A DNA stretch of 62,848 nt from JBELHR01 sp049607205 (GCA_049607205.1 JBMYWH010000012.1:1-62848); one strand, 5' to 3'. Shown: positions 26,766 through 36,060, counted from the first letter of the stretch. Notes: generated by a model from the sequence alone, not told the origin. Made by a program: numbers and translations.

Positions 26766-27626
26766 ATGAAGACCAAAATCAAAATTGCCATCCAAAAATC
26801 AGGGAGACTCAACGAAGATTCCCTCAAGCTACTTAAAGAATGCGGAATTTCCATCGACAATGGAAAGGATCAGCTTAAGGCAGAAGCTAGAAATTTCCCT
26901 ATCGAAGTACTCTATTTAAGAAATTCTGACATTCCTCAATATATAGAGGATGGAGTAGCAGATATCGCCATTATTGGTGAAAACACTTTGATTGAAAAAG
27001 ACAAGGATGTTGAACAGCTGTTTCCTTTAGGTTTTTCAAAATGTAGGTTATCTATTGCAAGTCCTAAGAATCTTAATGTTCAAGACCTGAGTTATTTTGA
27101 GGGAAAAAGAATTGCGACTTCTTATCCCAATACACTTGTGAAATTTTTGAAGAAAAGAGGTGTAAAGGCGGACATACACACGATCTCCGGAAGTGTAGAA
27201 ATCGCTCCTAACATTGGCTTAGCTGATGGTATCTGTGATTTAGTTTCATCTGGATCTACTCTTTTTAAAAATGGTTTGGAAGAAGTAGAAGTCATGTTTG
27301 AGTCACAAGCTTGCTTGATTAAGAATAAAGCTTTGAACCCAGAACTCAGTGAAATTCTCGATCAGTTGATCTTTAGAATACAAGCGGTCTTAAGAGCTCG
27401 TAAGTCTAGATATATACTGATGAATGTCCCAAATGATAGAATTCAAGAAATTACGGATATCTTACCTGTTTTAAAGTCTCCGACAGTGCTTCCTTTAGCT
27501 CAAGAAAATTGGTCTTCTTTACACTCGGTTATAGAAAAAGAAAAATTTTGGGAGGTAATCAACCAACTTAAACGGGCCGGAGCAGAGGATATTCTAGTGC
27601 TACCTATAGAAAAAATGGTCTTGTAA
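26766..27626 (+). CDS. hisG: ATP phosphoribosyltransferase, long form
   Basis: HisG condenses ATP with PRPP, the first step and feedback-controlled point of histidine synthesis. At 286 residues this is the long homohexameric form. It has two periplasmic-binding-like catalytic lobes (KIAIQKSGRLNEDSLKLL at the start; the PRPP loop in GICDLVSSGSTLFKNGLEEVE) and a C-terminal ACT-like regulatory domain (about residues 215-286, including LPVLKSPTVLPL) that binds histidine in related enzymes. It therefore does not need HisZ. It is the first structural gene after the attenuator. Confidence 0.97.
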   Translation: MKTKIKIAIQKSGRLNEDSLKLLKECGISIDNGKDQLKAEARNFPIEVLYLRNSDIPQYIEDGVADIAIIGENTLIEKDKDVEQLFPLGFSKCRLSIASPKNLNVQDLSYFEGKRIATSYPNTLVKFLKKRGVKADIHTISGSVEIAPNIGLADGICDLVSSGSTLFKNGLEEVEVMFESQACLIKNKALNPELSEILDQLIFRIQAVLRARKSRYILMNVPNDRIQEITDILPVLKSPTVLPLAQENWSSLHSVIEKEKFWEVINQLKRAGAEDILVLPIEKMVL

Positions 27627-27645
27627 TTATAAAACTTAAATCGTC

Positions 27646-28932
27646 ATGAATATATTTAATAATCCTACAAAGGAACAATGGGAATCGATTATTGAAAGAC
27701 CTCAATTAAAAAAGGTACAATTAGAACAAACGGTAGCCTCTGTATTTGAAGATGTAAAGCGAAATAAAGATATTGCTGTCAAGAAGTATGCTCGAATCTT
27801 TGATAATTTTTCTGAGGAATCATTTTTAGTGAGTTCTGAAGAATTTGAAAAAGCAAAGAACTCAGTGTCTAAAGAGTTAAAGGAAGCCATTGCAATAGCT
27901 AGCATGAATATTACAAAGTTTCACAAGTCACAGAAAAGAACTAAAACTGTTATTGAAACGCAACAAGGTGTGTACTGTTGGCAAGAAACAAGGGCGATTG
28001 ATAAAGTAGGTCTTTATATTCCTGGGGGATCTGCTCCCTTATTTTCGACGGTATTAATGTTAGGGATTCCTGCTAAATTAGCTGGATGCGAAGAAATTGT
28101 ACTTTGTAGTCCTGCTGATTCCCAAGGTGAGATCAATCCTGTAATTCTTTATACGGCCCAATCATTAGGTATTGAAAAGGTTTATAAACTAGGAGGAATA
28201 CAAGCCATAGCAGCAATGACTTATGGCACCGAAGAGATTCCATCTGTGTATAAAATTTTTGGTCCTGGAAATCAATTTGTAACTGCAGCAAAACAATATG
28301 CCTTGAATCAAGGTATTGCCATAGATATGCCTGCTGGTCCTTCTGAGGTATTGGTAATGAGTGATGAAAATGCGGATCCTGGTTTTATTGCCTCAGATTT
28401 ACTAGCACAAGCCGAACATGGTCCTGATTCTCAAGTTATATTGACGGTTCCTAACCAAGAAAAGCTCAATGATGTATTAGAACAAATAAAGATTCAAAAA
28501 TCGAGTTTAGAACGTTTAGAAATTGTGGATAGAGCTCTTTCTCATGCGAGATATCTTATTTTTGATAAGGTAGAGGACCAACTCAGTTTTAGTAATTTCT
28601 ACGGACCAGAGCACCTTATTATTAATCGCTTGGATGCTGAGGATTTGTTATTCAAAGTTCAAACGGCAGGATCGGTATTTATAGGTGCCTATAGTCCTGA
28701 GAGCTTAGGGGATTATGCCTCGGGGACCAACCACACTTTACCTACTAATAAGGCTGCTAGGGCTTATAGTGGGGTGAGTTTAGAGAGTTTTCAAAAAACG
28801 ATAAGTTTCCAGAAAATCAGTGCAAGAGGTATTCAGAATCTAGGGCCTTCTGTTGAACTTATGGCAGAGGCTGAGGGACTTGAAGCACACAGGAACGCAG
28901 TAAGTATTAGACTTAAAAGTTTAAAAAAATGA
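27646..28932 (+). CDS. hisD: Histidinol dehydrogenase
   Basis: HisD carries out the last two steps of histidine synthesis, oxidising L-histidinol to L-histidine with two NAD+ and a zinc ion. The 428-residue protein contains the family signature regions GLYIPGGSAPLFSTVLM, FGPGNQFVTAAKQ, DMPAGPSEVLVMSDENADP, AQAEHGPDSQ (with zinc ligand His) and GTNHTLPT near the C-terminus. It lies 19 bases after hisG, and its stop overlaps the hisC start by 4 bases. Confidence 0.97.
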   Translation: MNIFNNPTKEQWESIIERPQLKKVQLEQTVASVFEDVKRNKDIAVKKYARIFDNFSEESFLVSSEEFEKAKNSVSKELKEAIAIASMNITKFHKSQKRTKTVIETQQGVYCWQETRAIDKVGLYIPGGSAPLFSTVLMLGIPAKLAGCEEIVLCSPADSQGEINPVILYTAQSLGIEKVYKLGGIQAIAAMTYGTEEIPSVYKIFGPGNQFVTAAKQYALNQGIAIDMPAGPSEVLVMSDENADPGFIASDLLAQAEHGPDSQVILTVPNQEKLNDVLEQIKIQKSSLERLEIVDRALSHARYLIFDKVEDQLSFSNFYGPEHLIINRLDAEDLLFKVQTAGSVFIGAYSPESLGDYASGTNHTLPTNKAARAYSGVSLESFQKTISFQKISARGIQNLGPSVELMAEAEGLEAHRNAVSIRLKSLKK

Positions 28933-29963
28933 AAAATTATCCAAGAGTGCGACCTAGTATAGCAGCATTAAAACCCTACAGCTCCGCAAGAGATGAGTTT
29001 GATGTTGATGGGGACTTTATTTTTATGGACGCTAATGAAAACCCGTTTAATACCAAGGTGAACCGTTATCCTGATCCGTATCAATCTAGACTTAAAAACA
29101 AATGGGCTCCTTTAAGAAAGGTGTCCGAAGATCAAATTATCTTCGGAAATGGATCCGATGAACTGATAGAACTTATCTTAAAAGTTTTTGTCGAACCTAG
29201 GGAACAGAGCATCCTTTGCATGAATCCAAGTTATTCCATGTACAAGGTCAGTGCAGCCATTCACGATTGTAAGATAGCCCTAGTAGATGTTGATGCAAAT
29301 TTTGATATTGATATGGACAAGATCATTAAGGCAACGCAAGCCCAGACTAGTGTTATTTTTCTTTGTTCTCCTAATAATCCAACAGGAAGAGCAATTCCTT
29401 TAGCGGATATAAAAGTATTATTAGAAGAATTTGACGGACTAGTGGTGGTAGACCAGGCCTATATCAATTTTTCAGAGCGCTATAGTGCCTTAGAATTGAT
29501 AAAAGAATACAATAACCTCATGGTCTTAGAAACCTTTTCAAAGGGAATAGGAATGGCTGGGATTCGTCTAGGTGTTGGCTATGCAAATCCTGAACTTATC
29601 GCTATCTTTAATAAGGTCAAACCGCCTTATAATATTAACGAACTTACTCAGGCCTATGCATTGCAAGGATTAGATAATTATCAACTAATTCAAAAGCAAA
29701 TTAAAGAAATCCTCGAGCAGAGAGAAAAATTGTTTAAGGCGCTAGTGAAGATACCATGTATAGTGCAAGTATTTCCAAGTGAGGCTAACTTTATACTAAT
29801 CCGAGTGGATGATGCTGAATTGAGATATAAACAGCTCCTACAGCACGGTATTATTGTTCGATTGAGGAATAAGGAACTTCATTGTGAGAACTGCCTAAGA
29901 ATTAGCATAGGAACCTCCGAAGAAAATCAACAATTAATTAAAACTTTAAAAACACTAAAATGA
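28929..29963 (+). CDS. hisC: Histidinol-phosphate aminotransferase
   Basis: A PLP enzyme that transaminates imidazole-acetol phosphate with glutamate to histidinol phosphate. The 344-residue protein has the fold-type I pattern: MDANENPFNT near the start, GNGSDELIELIL (phosphate loop), LCSPNNPTGRAI, VVDQAYINFSE (PLP-binding Asp and Tyr) and ETFSKGIGMAGIRLGVGYA with the PLP Lys and the Arg. It overlaps hisD and hisB by 4 bases each, indicating translational coupling. Confidence 0.96.
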   Translation: MKNYPRVRPSIAALKPYSSARDEFDVDGDFIFMDANENPFNTKVNRYPDPYQSRLKNKWAPLRKVSEDQIIFGNGSDELIELILKVFVEPREQSILCMNPSYSMYKVSAAIHDCKIALVDVDANFDIDMDKIIKATQAQTSVIFLCSPNNPTGRAIPLADIKVLLEEFDGLVVVDQAYINFSERYSALELIKEYNNLMVLETFSKGIGMAGIRLGVGYANPELIAIFNKVKPPYNINELTQAYALQGLDNYQLIQKQIKEILEQREKLFKALVKIPCIVQVFPSEANFILIRVDDAELRYKQLLQHGIIVRLRNKELHCENCLRISIGTSEENQQLIKTLKTLK

Positions 29964-31060
29964 AAAAAGTACTTTTTATAGACAGAGATGGTACACTAGT
30001 TATTGAGCCACCTATCGACTATCAATTGGATTCCTTGGAAAAGCTTGTTTATTATCCTGGTGTTTTTAGGTATTTATCTCAGATTGCAGAACGCTTAGAT
30101 TTTGAACTTGTCATGGTTACCAATCAAGATGGTTTAGGAACTGCATCCTTTCCTTCAGAAACTTTTTGGCCTGCCCAGAACAAAATCATAGAGGCTTTTA
30201 AGGGAGAAGGAGTGGAATTCGAGAGGGTTTTTATAGATGATTCCTTTGAAGAAGATCAGTCTCCGAATCGCAAACCACGCACAGGGATGTTGACTTCTTA
30301 TATCGATAATCCTCAATACGATCTAGAGAATTCATGGGTCATTGGAGATCGACCTTCAGATGTCGCCTTAGCAAAAAATCTTGGAGCGAAAGCTATTTAT
30401 ATGGGGCAGGAGTCGGAGAAAATTGAGGCAGAGCTCAAAACGAAATCTTGGAAAGAAATCTATGACACTCTGATGAAAATCGACAGAACCGCTGCGCTCA
30501 GTAGAAATACTGCAGAAACGCAAATCGACATTCAAATGAACCTCGATGGGACGGGAAAATCATCCATTGATACAGGTATTGCATTTTTTGATCACATGTT
30601 GGATCAAATTGCTAGGCATGGTTTAATTGATTTGGATATTAAAGTTAAGGGGGATTTACAAGTGGATGAGCACCACACTATTGAGGATACTATGATTGCT
30701 CTAGGGGAAACCTTTAATAAGGCCTTAGGGGATAAATTAGGAATTGAAAGATATGGTTTTTCATTACCAATGGATGATTGTTTAGCACAAGTAGCCATTG
30801 ATTTCGGAGGTAGAAATTGGTTGGTTTGGGATGCCGATTTTAAAAGAGAATACGTAGGGAAAATGCCTACTGAAATGTTTTTTCATGCCTTTAAGTCCTT
30901 TAGTGATGGTGCCAAGTGTAATCTTAATATAAAGGCAGAAGGCAGCAATGAGCACCATAAAATTGAAGGAATCTTTAAGGCCTTTGCCAAGAGTATTAAA
31001 ATGGCTGTGAAACAAGATTCAGAAAAAATGATTCTCCCTAGTACAAAAGAACAATTATGA
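29960..31060 (+). CDS. hisB: Bifunctional histidinol-phosphatase/imidazoleglycerol-phosphate dehydratase
   Basis: A 366-residue fusion that performs two steps of histidine synthesis. Residues of about 1-165 are a HAD-type histidinol-phosphatase with the nucleophile motif FIDRDGTLV (Asp8, Asp10) and the late VIGDRPSDVALAKNLGA. About 172-366 is IGP dehydratase, starting RTAALSRNTAETQIDI, with the metal-binding FDHMLDQIARHG and DEHHTIEDTMIALG motifs and a second set near the end (GSNEHHKIEGIFKAFAKS). The phosphatase half lacks the cluster of Cys residues that binds zinc in the enterobacterial HisB-N. It is coupled to its neighbours by 4-base overlaps. Confidence 0.96.
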   Translation: MKKVLFIDRDGTLVIEPPIDYQLDSLEKLVYYPGVFRYLSQIAERLDFELVMVTNQDGLGTASFPSETFWPAQNKIIEAFKGEGVEFERVFIDDSFEEDQSPNRKPRTGMLTSYIDNPQYDLENSWVIGDRPSDVALAKNLGAKAIYMGQESEKIEAELKTKSWKEIYDTLMKIDRTAALSRNTAETQIDIQMNLDGTGKSSIDTGIAFFDHMLDQIARHGLIDLDIKVKGDLQVDEHHTIEDTMIALGETFNKALGDKLGIERYGFSLPMDDCLAQVAIDFGGRNWLVWDADFKREYVGKMPTEMFFHAFKSFSDGAKCNLNIKAEGSNEHHKIEGIFKAFAKSIKMAVKQDSEKMILPSTKEQL

Positions 31061-31650
31061 GTTTAAATAGTAAAGTCACTATCATAGATTATGGTGCAGG
31101 AAATATACAATCTTTGCTTTTTGCTTTTGAAAGACTCGGAACTCAAGCTGTTTTAAGTTCGGATCCGGAAACCATAAGTAATTCAGATCATGTGGTTTTT
31201 CCTGGGGTTGGTGCAGCCGGTGCGGCAATGAAGAAATTGAAACAAACTGGTTTGAACACCTTGATTCCAGAGCTGAAACAACCGGTTTTAGGAATTTGTT
31301 TAGGTATGCAACTCATGTGTGAATTCAGTGAAGAACAAAATACGGAAGGACTCAATATTTTTGACTCCAAGGTTCAAAAGTTTGATTCTTCCCTTAAAAT
31401 TCCATGTATTGGATGGAATACTGTGACCTTTGAGTCTGAAGGTTTGTATAAAGGAATTAGTTCAGGTGCTTATATGTATTTTGTCCACAGCTATTTTGTT
31501 CCACTTCAAAACGCTAGCTCAGGAATCACCAATTATGGTTTAGATTACAGTGCAAGTTTAGAAAAAGATAATTTTTTTGGAGTTCAATTTCATCCAGAAA
31601 AATCAGCCTTAGAAGGAAGTCAAATACTAAGTAACTTTTTAAAATTATAA
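31057..31650 (+). CDS. hisH: Imidazole glycerol phosphate synthase, glutaminase subunit
   Basis: HisH releases ammonia from glutamine and passes it to HisF. The 197-residue class I amidotransferase shows the oxyanion region VVFPGVGAAG, the nucleophile motif PVLGICLGMQLMC with the catalytic Cys, and the His-Glu pair in GVQFHPEKSALEG. Its start overlaps the end of hisB by 4 bases, and hisA begins one base after its stop. Confidence 0.96.
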   Translation: MSLNSKVTIIDYGAGNIQSLLFAFERLGTQAVLSSDPETISNSDHVVFPGVGAAGAAMKKLKQTGLNTLIPELKQPVLGICLGMQLMCEFSEEQNTEGLNIFDSKVQKFDSSLKIPCIGWNTVTFESEGLYKGISSGAYMYFVHSYFVPLQNASSGITNYGLDYSASLEKDNFFGVQFHPEKSALEGSQILSNFLKL

Positions 31651-31651
31651 A

Positions 31652-32371
31652 ATGAAAATAATACCAGCCATAGATATAATTCAAGGACAATGTGTTCGTT
31701 TAGAACAAGGAGCTTATCAAAGTAAAATTATTTACAATGCGGATCCAGTGGATCAAGCTAAACAGTTTGAAGATCATGGAATACAATATTTACATTTAGT
31801 AGATCTAGATGGGGCAAAAAAGGGAGAGGTCGTTAATTATAAAGTAATCGAAAAAATTGCCAACCAAACCAATTTAATCATTGATTTCGGAGGGGGGATT
31901 CGCGAGGAAGAGGATGTAAGAATAGCCTTAGAATCTGGAGCTCGTCAGCTCAATATAGGTTCTAAAGCTGTGAAGGACCCTGAAGGGTTCATTAATTGGC
32001 TCAAGGTTTATGGAAATGAGAAATTTATTTTAGGATGTGATGTTAGAGATGGTTTTGTTGCAATTGATGCCTGGGAAAACCAAACCCAAGTCGAGCTTAT
32101 ACCTTTTATCAAGTCTTATCTTGAGTTAGGTATTAATAAGGTGGTCTGTACGGATGTTTCAAAGGATGGCATGCTTGAAGGTCCATCTATAGGATTATAC
32201 AAAGAAATGATCAATCAAATCCATCAAATTAAGTTAACAGCAAGTGGAGGGGTTTCTTCCTTAGAAGATTTAGATTTACTTAAAAGTATTGGATGTGATG
32301 CAGCCATTTTAGGTAAGGCCATCTATGAGAAACGAATAACGCTAAAAGAGCTTGAGGCCTATGTTAACTAA
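31652..32371 (+). CDS. hisA: ProFAR isomerase (1-(5-phosphoribosyl)-5-[(phosphoribosylamino)methylideneamino]imidazole-4-carboxamide isomerase)
   Basis: HisA isomerises ProFAR to PRFAR on a (beta-alpha)8 barrel. The 239-residue protein has the catalytic Asp8 in IIPAIDIIQGQCVRL, the first phosphate-binding loop in IDFGGGIREEEDV, the second catalytic Asp in VCTDVSKDGMLEGPS, and the C-terminal phosphate site LTASGGVSSLEDL. HisF is a barrel paralogue and directly follows; the two coding regions overlap by 11 bases. Confidence 0.96.
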   Translation: MKIIPAIDIIQGQCVRLEQGAYQSKIIYNADPVDQAKQFEDHGIQYLHLVDLDGAKKGEVVNYKVIEKIANQTNLIIDFGGGIREEEDVRIALESGARQLNIGSKAVKDPEGFINWLKVYGNEKFILGCDVRDGFVAIDAWENQTQVELIPFIKSYLELGINKVVCTDVSKDGMLEGPSIGLYKEMINQIHQIKLTASGGVSSLEDLDLLKSIGCDAAILGKAIYEKRITLKELEAYVN

Positions 32372-33116
32372 AAGAATAATTCCTTGTTTAGACATCAAGG
32401 ATGGTAGAACAGTCAAGGGGATTAATTTTGTAGACCTCAAAGATGCGGGTGATCCCGTGGCTCTTGCTAAGTCTTATGCCGAACAAGGGGCGGACGAACT
32501 TGTTTTTCTAGACATTGCGGCAACTCATGAAAATAGAGGGACGCTATTAGATATGGTTTATGAAGTTGGAAAACAGGTCAATATTCCGTTTACAGTTGGT
32601 GGTGGAGTAAAAACTGTGGGTGAGGCTAAGGCTATCTTAGATCATGGAGCGGATAAGGTAGCAGTGAATTCTGCTGCTGTAAAAAGACCTGAACTAATAA
32701 GAGAGCTGGCTGAGCAATTCGGTAATCAATGCGTAGTTCTCGCAGTTGATGCTAAACAGATTGACGGAAATTGGAAGGTTCATTTAGTTGGAGGGAGACA
32801 GGCTACAGATATAGATTTATTTCAGTGGGTTCTTGAAGCTCAATCTCTTGGAGCAGGGGAGATCCTATTTACCTCCATGGATCATGATGGAACTAAAAAA
32901 GGCTTTGCCAACCAAGCATTATTTCAACTTAACAAATTACTGGATATTCCTGTAATTGCCTCCGGAGGGGCTGGGGCTAAGGAGGACTTTAGAGATGCCT
33001 TTATAGAAGGCAGAAGTGATGCTGCCTTGGCGGCATCTGTATTCCATTATGGAGAGATTCCATTACAGGATTTAAAAACATATTTAAAAAAACAAAATAT
33101 AGCCATAAGATTATGA
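32361..33116 (+). CDS. hisF: Imidazole glycerol phosphate synthase, cyclase subunit
   Basis: HisF uses ammonia from HisH to turn PRFAR into imidazole glycerol phosphate and AICAR. The ATG at 32361 is chosen because the protein then starts MLTKRIIPCLDIKDGRTVKG, as HisF normally does, and is 251 residues, the family length. A TTG nine bases earlier only adds three unconserved residues. The catalytic Asp11 is in PCLDIKDG, the second Asp is in SMDHDGTKKGF, and phosphate loops are at VGGGVKTV and ASGGAGAKEDF. It overlaps hisA by 11 bases and hisIE by 4. Confidence 0.96.
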   Translation: MLTKRIIPCLDIKDGRTVKGINFVDLKDAGDPVALAKSYAEQGADELVFLDIAATHENRGTLLDMVYEVGKQVNIPFTVGGGVKTVGEAKAILDHGADKVAVNSAAVKRPELIRELAEQFGNQCVVLAVDAKQIDGNWKVHLVGGRQATDIDLFQWVLEAQSLGAGEILFTSMDHDGTKKGFANQALFQLNKLLDIPVIASGGAGAKEDFRDAFIEGRSDAALAASVFHYGEIPLQDLKTYLKKQNIAIRL

Positions 33117-33718
33117 AGGTGAATTTCGATAAAAAGACGGGATTAGTCCCAGTAATTATTCAGGATGCCCAAACTAAAAAAGTTCTGATGCAGGGCTATA
33201 TGAATCAAGAGTCTCTAGATAAAACACTTGATTCTAAACGAGTTTGTTTCTACTCTCGAAGTAAGCAACGTCTATGGACCAAAGGTGAAGAAAGTGGAAA
33301 TTACCTCGAGCTGAAAAGTTTAAAACTAGATTGTGATCAGGATAGTATCTTAATACAAGCAATTCCTATGGGGCCCACTTGTCATAAAGGAACCGATAAT
33401 TGTTGGGGGGAAGACAATAAACCCAATGCGATGTTTTTAGAAGAATTGGAGTCTATAATCACCGACAGGTGGGAAGATGGTTCGGATAAAAAGTCCTACG
33501 TGAAAACTATGAAATCTAAAGGGCTCAATAAAATTGCCCAAAAAGTTGGAGAAGAGGCAGTGGAGTTAGTGATCGAGGCTAAGGATGAAGATCTAGATCT
33601 ATTTCTCAATGAAGCTGCAGATTTACTATTTCATCAAATTCTACTTTATCGGGCTAAAAATGTTAAATTAGAGCAAGTTATTCAAGTATTAAAATCCAGA
33701 AACGATGCAAAAAAGTGA
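33113..33718 (+). CDS. hisIE: Bifunctional phosphoribosyl-AMP cyclohydrolase/phosphoribosyl-ATP pyrophosphatase
   Basis: A 201-residue fusion that performs steps two and three of histidine synthesis. The N-terminal PRA-CH part (about residues 1-105) holds GLVPVIIQDAQTKKVLMQGYMN, FYSRSKQRLWTKGEESGNYL and the zinc Cys residues in CDQD and GPTCHKGTDNCW. The C-terminal PRA-PH part (about 110-201) has the MazG-like helical motif KKVGEEAVELVIEAKDEDL-type, here QKVGEEAVELVIEA. It is the last his gene. A DUF2461 gene begins 14 bases before its stop codon and may share the transcript. Confidence 0.96.
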   Translation: MKVNFDKKTGLVPVIIQDAQTKKVLMQGYMNQESLDKTLDSKRVCFYSRSKQRLWTKGEESGNYLELKSLKLDCDQDSILIQAIPMGPTCHKGTDNCWGEDNKPNAMFLEELESIITDRWEDGSDKKSYVKTMKSKGLNKIAQKVGEEAVELVIEAKDEDLDLFLNEAADLLFHQILLYRAKNVKLEQVIQVLKSRNDAKK

Positions 33719-34370
33719 TTTAAACTTTCTTCAAGATTTATCAGAAAACAATAATAGAGAATGGTTTACTCAAAATAAATCAGAATATGAAAAAACTAGA
33801 TTAAACTTTAAAAGCCTTTTTGAAAACTGGTTTCAATCTATGTCTAGCATGGATGAATTAGAGGCTCTAAAGATATTTAGAATCTATAGAGATGTTCGTT
33901 TTTCAAAGAACAAGAGACCTTATAAAACACATTTTTCCTCATCAATTTCCAGAGCTAAACCTCATTTAAGAGGTGGATACTATTTAGAAATTGGAGCTCA
34001 AAAAAGTTTGATTGCAGCAGGATTCTGGGGACCTGAGAAGGAAGACCTACTTAGAATCAGAAAAGAGATTGAAATGGATCCCGATGAATTTGCAGAAATT
34101 ATTGGAGAGAGCAACTTGGTCATACAATGGGGAGAACTTAAAGGGGATGGTGTAAAAACGGCGCCTAAAGGTTTTGAAAAGGATACTAAGGGGATAGAAT
34201 ATATTCGTAAAAAGCAATTTGTATTCAGTCATGAGTTTGACTCCAACTTAGTTTTACAGCCCGATTTCCAAGAGTTTTTACAGGAAAAATTCAGGTCAAT
34301 TAGACCTTTCTTTGATTATATGAGTTCTGTGTTAACTACGAATTTGAATGGGGAATCTTTAATTGATTGA
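33705..34370 (+). CDS. DUF2461 family protein
   Basis: A 221-residue cytosolic protein of the DUF2461 family, also listed as TIGR02453. The recognised features are the N-terminal FLQDLSENNNREWFTQNK, the central FRIYRDVRFSKNKRPYKTHF block and GYYLEIGAQKSLIAAGFW. No reaction is established for the family. The coding region overlaps the end of hisIE by 14 bases, so it is probably read from the his transcript and may be histidine-controlled by accident of position. No terminator separates it from hisIE. Confidence 0.88.
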   Translation: MQKSDLNFLQDLSENNNREWFTQNKSEYEKTRLNFKSLFENWFQSMSSMDELEALKIFRIYRDVRFSKNKRPYKTHFSSSISRAKPHLRGGYYLEIGAQKSLIAAGFWGPEKEDLLRIRKEIEMDPDEFAEIIGESNLVIQWGELKGDGVKTAPKGFEKDTKGIEYIRKKQFVFSHEFDSNLVLQPDFQEFLQEKFRSIRPFFDYMSSVLTTNLNGESLID

Positions 34371-34377
34371 ATTTTAT

Positions 34378-34407
34378 TTGCCCGGGTAAATAAATTATGT
34401 AGATTTG
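34378..34407 (+). promoter_or_regulatory. Promoter of the YceI-like gene
   Basis: TTG (34378-34380), 19 bp, TAGATTTG (34400-34407), both exact; the leader is about 18 bases. A CCCGGG palindrome lies in the spacer, an unusual GC patch in AT-rich DNA. Confidence 0.65.
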
Positions 34408-34430
34408 TAGCATCAATAAAAACAAAACAC

Positions 34431-34997
34431 ATGAAATCATTTTTAACTTTAATTATGGCATTTGTATTAATGTCATTTACAAGTAACCCAATTACAAACA
34501 AAGTAAGTGTTGACACTGCAAAGAGTACTATCGAATGGCTAGGTAAAAAAGTTACCGGAGAGCATTCTGGAACTATTCAATTGAAAGAAGCTTATTTAGA
34601 ATTTGACAATAAGAAATTAGTTGGAGGATCATTCACTATGGATATGACTTCAATTAACGTAACAGATTTACAAGGAGAGTACAAAGGGAAATTAGAAGGT
34701 CACCTTAAAAGTGACGACTTTTTTGCAGTAGCGAACTTTGCAACTGCTAACTACACTATTTCTTCGGTAAAGGAAATCTCAGAAGGGAAATACAGTGTAA
34801 CCGGAACAATGACAATCAAAGGTATTTCTAAAGAGTATACGTTCGAAATGCATATGCATGACAATAAGGCTCATATCGCTGCAGTGATTGATCGTACTGA
34901 TTTTGATATCAAATATAAATCTACTAGTTTCTTTGATTCTCTTGGAGACAAAGCGATTTACGATGATTTTTCATTAGACATCAACTTGGTTTACTAA
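34431..34997 (+). CDS. YceI-like family periplasmic protein
   Basis: A 188-residue exported lipocalin-like barrel protein. The signal peptide covers about residues 1-16 (MKSFLTLIMAFVLMSF), with no lipobox Cys. The mature part shows the YceI pattern: VDTAKSTIEWLGKKVTGEHSGTIQLK at its start, SFTMDMTSINVTDL, LKSDDFFAVANFATANY and VTGTMTIKGISKEYTFEM. Family members bind polyisoprenoid-like lipids, and some are induced by alkaline pH or osmotic stress; the ligand here is unknown. It has its own promoter and a long terminator, so it is probably a single-gene transcript. Confidence 0.9.
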   Translation: MKSFLTLIMAFVLMSFTSNPITNKVSVDTAKSTIEWLGKKVTGEHSGTIQLKEAYLEFDNKKLVGGSFTMDMTSINVTDLQGEYKGKLEGHLKSDDFFAVANFATANYTISSVKEISEGKYSVTGTMTIKGISKEYTFEMHMHDNKAHIAAVIDRTDFDIKYKSTSFFDSLGDKAIYDDFSLDINLVY

Positions 34998-35022
34998 GGA
35001 ACATAGATTCTCAATAAAGCAT

Positions 35023-35056
35023 AAAAGCTCCTAGATAAATTCTAGGAGCTTTTTTT
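35023..35056 (+). terminator. Terminator after the YceI-like gene
   Basis: A perfect 13-bp stem (35023-35035 with 35041-35053), TAAAT loop and T-run to 35056. The stop codon of the convergent GNAT gene lies inside the T-run. Confidence 0.92.
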
Positions 35057-35498
35057 ATTTGTATTTCATCTTAACTTTTAAAATACCTGCACTTCGATAG
35101 CAGGCGTAAATTTGAAAGCCAAACTTTTCATATAGGGCAATGGCTGGAGTGTTTTTTGCACCCGTTTCCACCAAATAGGGTCCAGAATAAGACTCTAGAA
35201 CATAATTCATCATCAAAGTCCCCAATCCTTGTCTAAAATAATCTGGATGCACTACAAAAGAACGAATCATCAATCCTTTATCTAAAGATATTAACTCCAT
35301 AGCGCACTGTAACCCTTCGCTACTATCTTTTACAATAAAGTCCGAAGGACATTCCATAAATTGGGAAATTGTCCTGGAAAGTGGAGGAAATGATTCCAAA
35401 TCTATATTTAAGTACTTAGCTTCATGAGGATAACTCAAATCCCAAATTTCTTTGAGTTTAGCGGCATTCTCAAGAGAATCAGGCTTAAATTTCTTCAA
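35055..35498 (-). CDS. GNAT family N-acetyltransferase
   Basis: A 147-residue protein with the GNAT fold that uses acetyl-CoA. The acetyl-CoA-binding motif A is seen in IRSFVVHPDYFRQGLGTLMMNYVLE (the RxxGxG/A loop as RQGLGT), followed by the motif B region NTPAIALYEKFGFQIYACYR. The substrate cannot be inferred. It overlaps the end of the DUF4494 gene by 14 bases and should be cotranscribed with it. Confidence 0.85.
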   Translation of the reverse strand: MKKFKPDSLENAAKLKEIWDLSYPHEAKYLNIDLESFPPLSRTISQFMECPSDFIVKDSSEGLQCAMELISLDKGLMIRSFVVHPDYFRQGLGTLMMNYVLESYSGPYLVETGAKNTPAIALYEKFGFQIYACYRSAGILKVKMKYK

Positions 35499-36033
35499 AA
35501 GTTTCAGTTTCTTCTTCTAAAGTTGCCTCTTCTTCCATAAACTCTTCTTCTGATGCAGCTGCTGTCGAACTCTCAAAAGATACTTCTTCACGCTCTTCTA
35601 ATTCTCCACCTTCATAAGGGAAAACATCCATAATTGGAGATTCTGCAATGGCAGGGATTTCAAAGTCTGAAGTAGTCCCATTCATATATTCATATAAATT
35701 ATCGTAAGCCTCCTTTGCATTATTCGCTTGTACCAAGATATAAGAGTTTGCACGTCTCTCTTGTCCTTTCTCTTCATCAAAAGAAATCAATGAGAGCTTA
35801 CATTTAAACCAGCGATCTGAATCTTCTACAGGAATAATTTCTGAAAAATTAGCTGTTTTAATATTGGTGATTCTGAAATCTGTAGAAATATACTGACTCA
35901 ATTCTTCATGAGTTCTTTTCTCTGCTTCAGTAAATGATAAAGCATCGATTAAATAAGGCTCAGACACCAATTTATCTCTACCATTTTCATCGGTTTTTCT
36001 ATATTTTATTTTGCATTCATACCATGAATTCAT
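35485..36033 (-). CDS. DUF4494 family protein
   Basis: A 182-residue cytosolic protein that I recognise as the Bacteroidota family DUF4494. It starts with WYECKIKYRKTDENGRDKLVSEPYLIDALSF-type sequence and has a second related strand pattern WFKCKLSLISFDEEKG. The last 45 residues are very acidic (runs of Glu), which may be disordered. No function is known to me. It is divergent from the DEAD-box helicase gene, with overlapping promoter regions. Confidence 0.82.
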   Translation of the reverse strand: MNSWYECKIKYRKTDENGRDKLVSEPYLIDALSFTEAEKRTHEELSQYISTDFRITNIKTANFSEIIPVEDSDRWFKCKLSLISFDEEKGQERRANSYILVQANNAKEAYDNLYEYMNGTTSDFEIPAIAESPIMDVFPYEGGELEEREEVSFESSTAAASEEEFMEEEATLEEETETFEEI

Positions 36034-36060
36034 GTCAAAAGAATTTTAAATTAAGAAAGG

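Noticed and set aside
32352..32360. TTG start of hisF
   Set aside because: It adds three residues absent from HisF proteins; ATG 32361 gives the canonical start.
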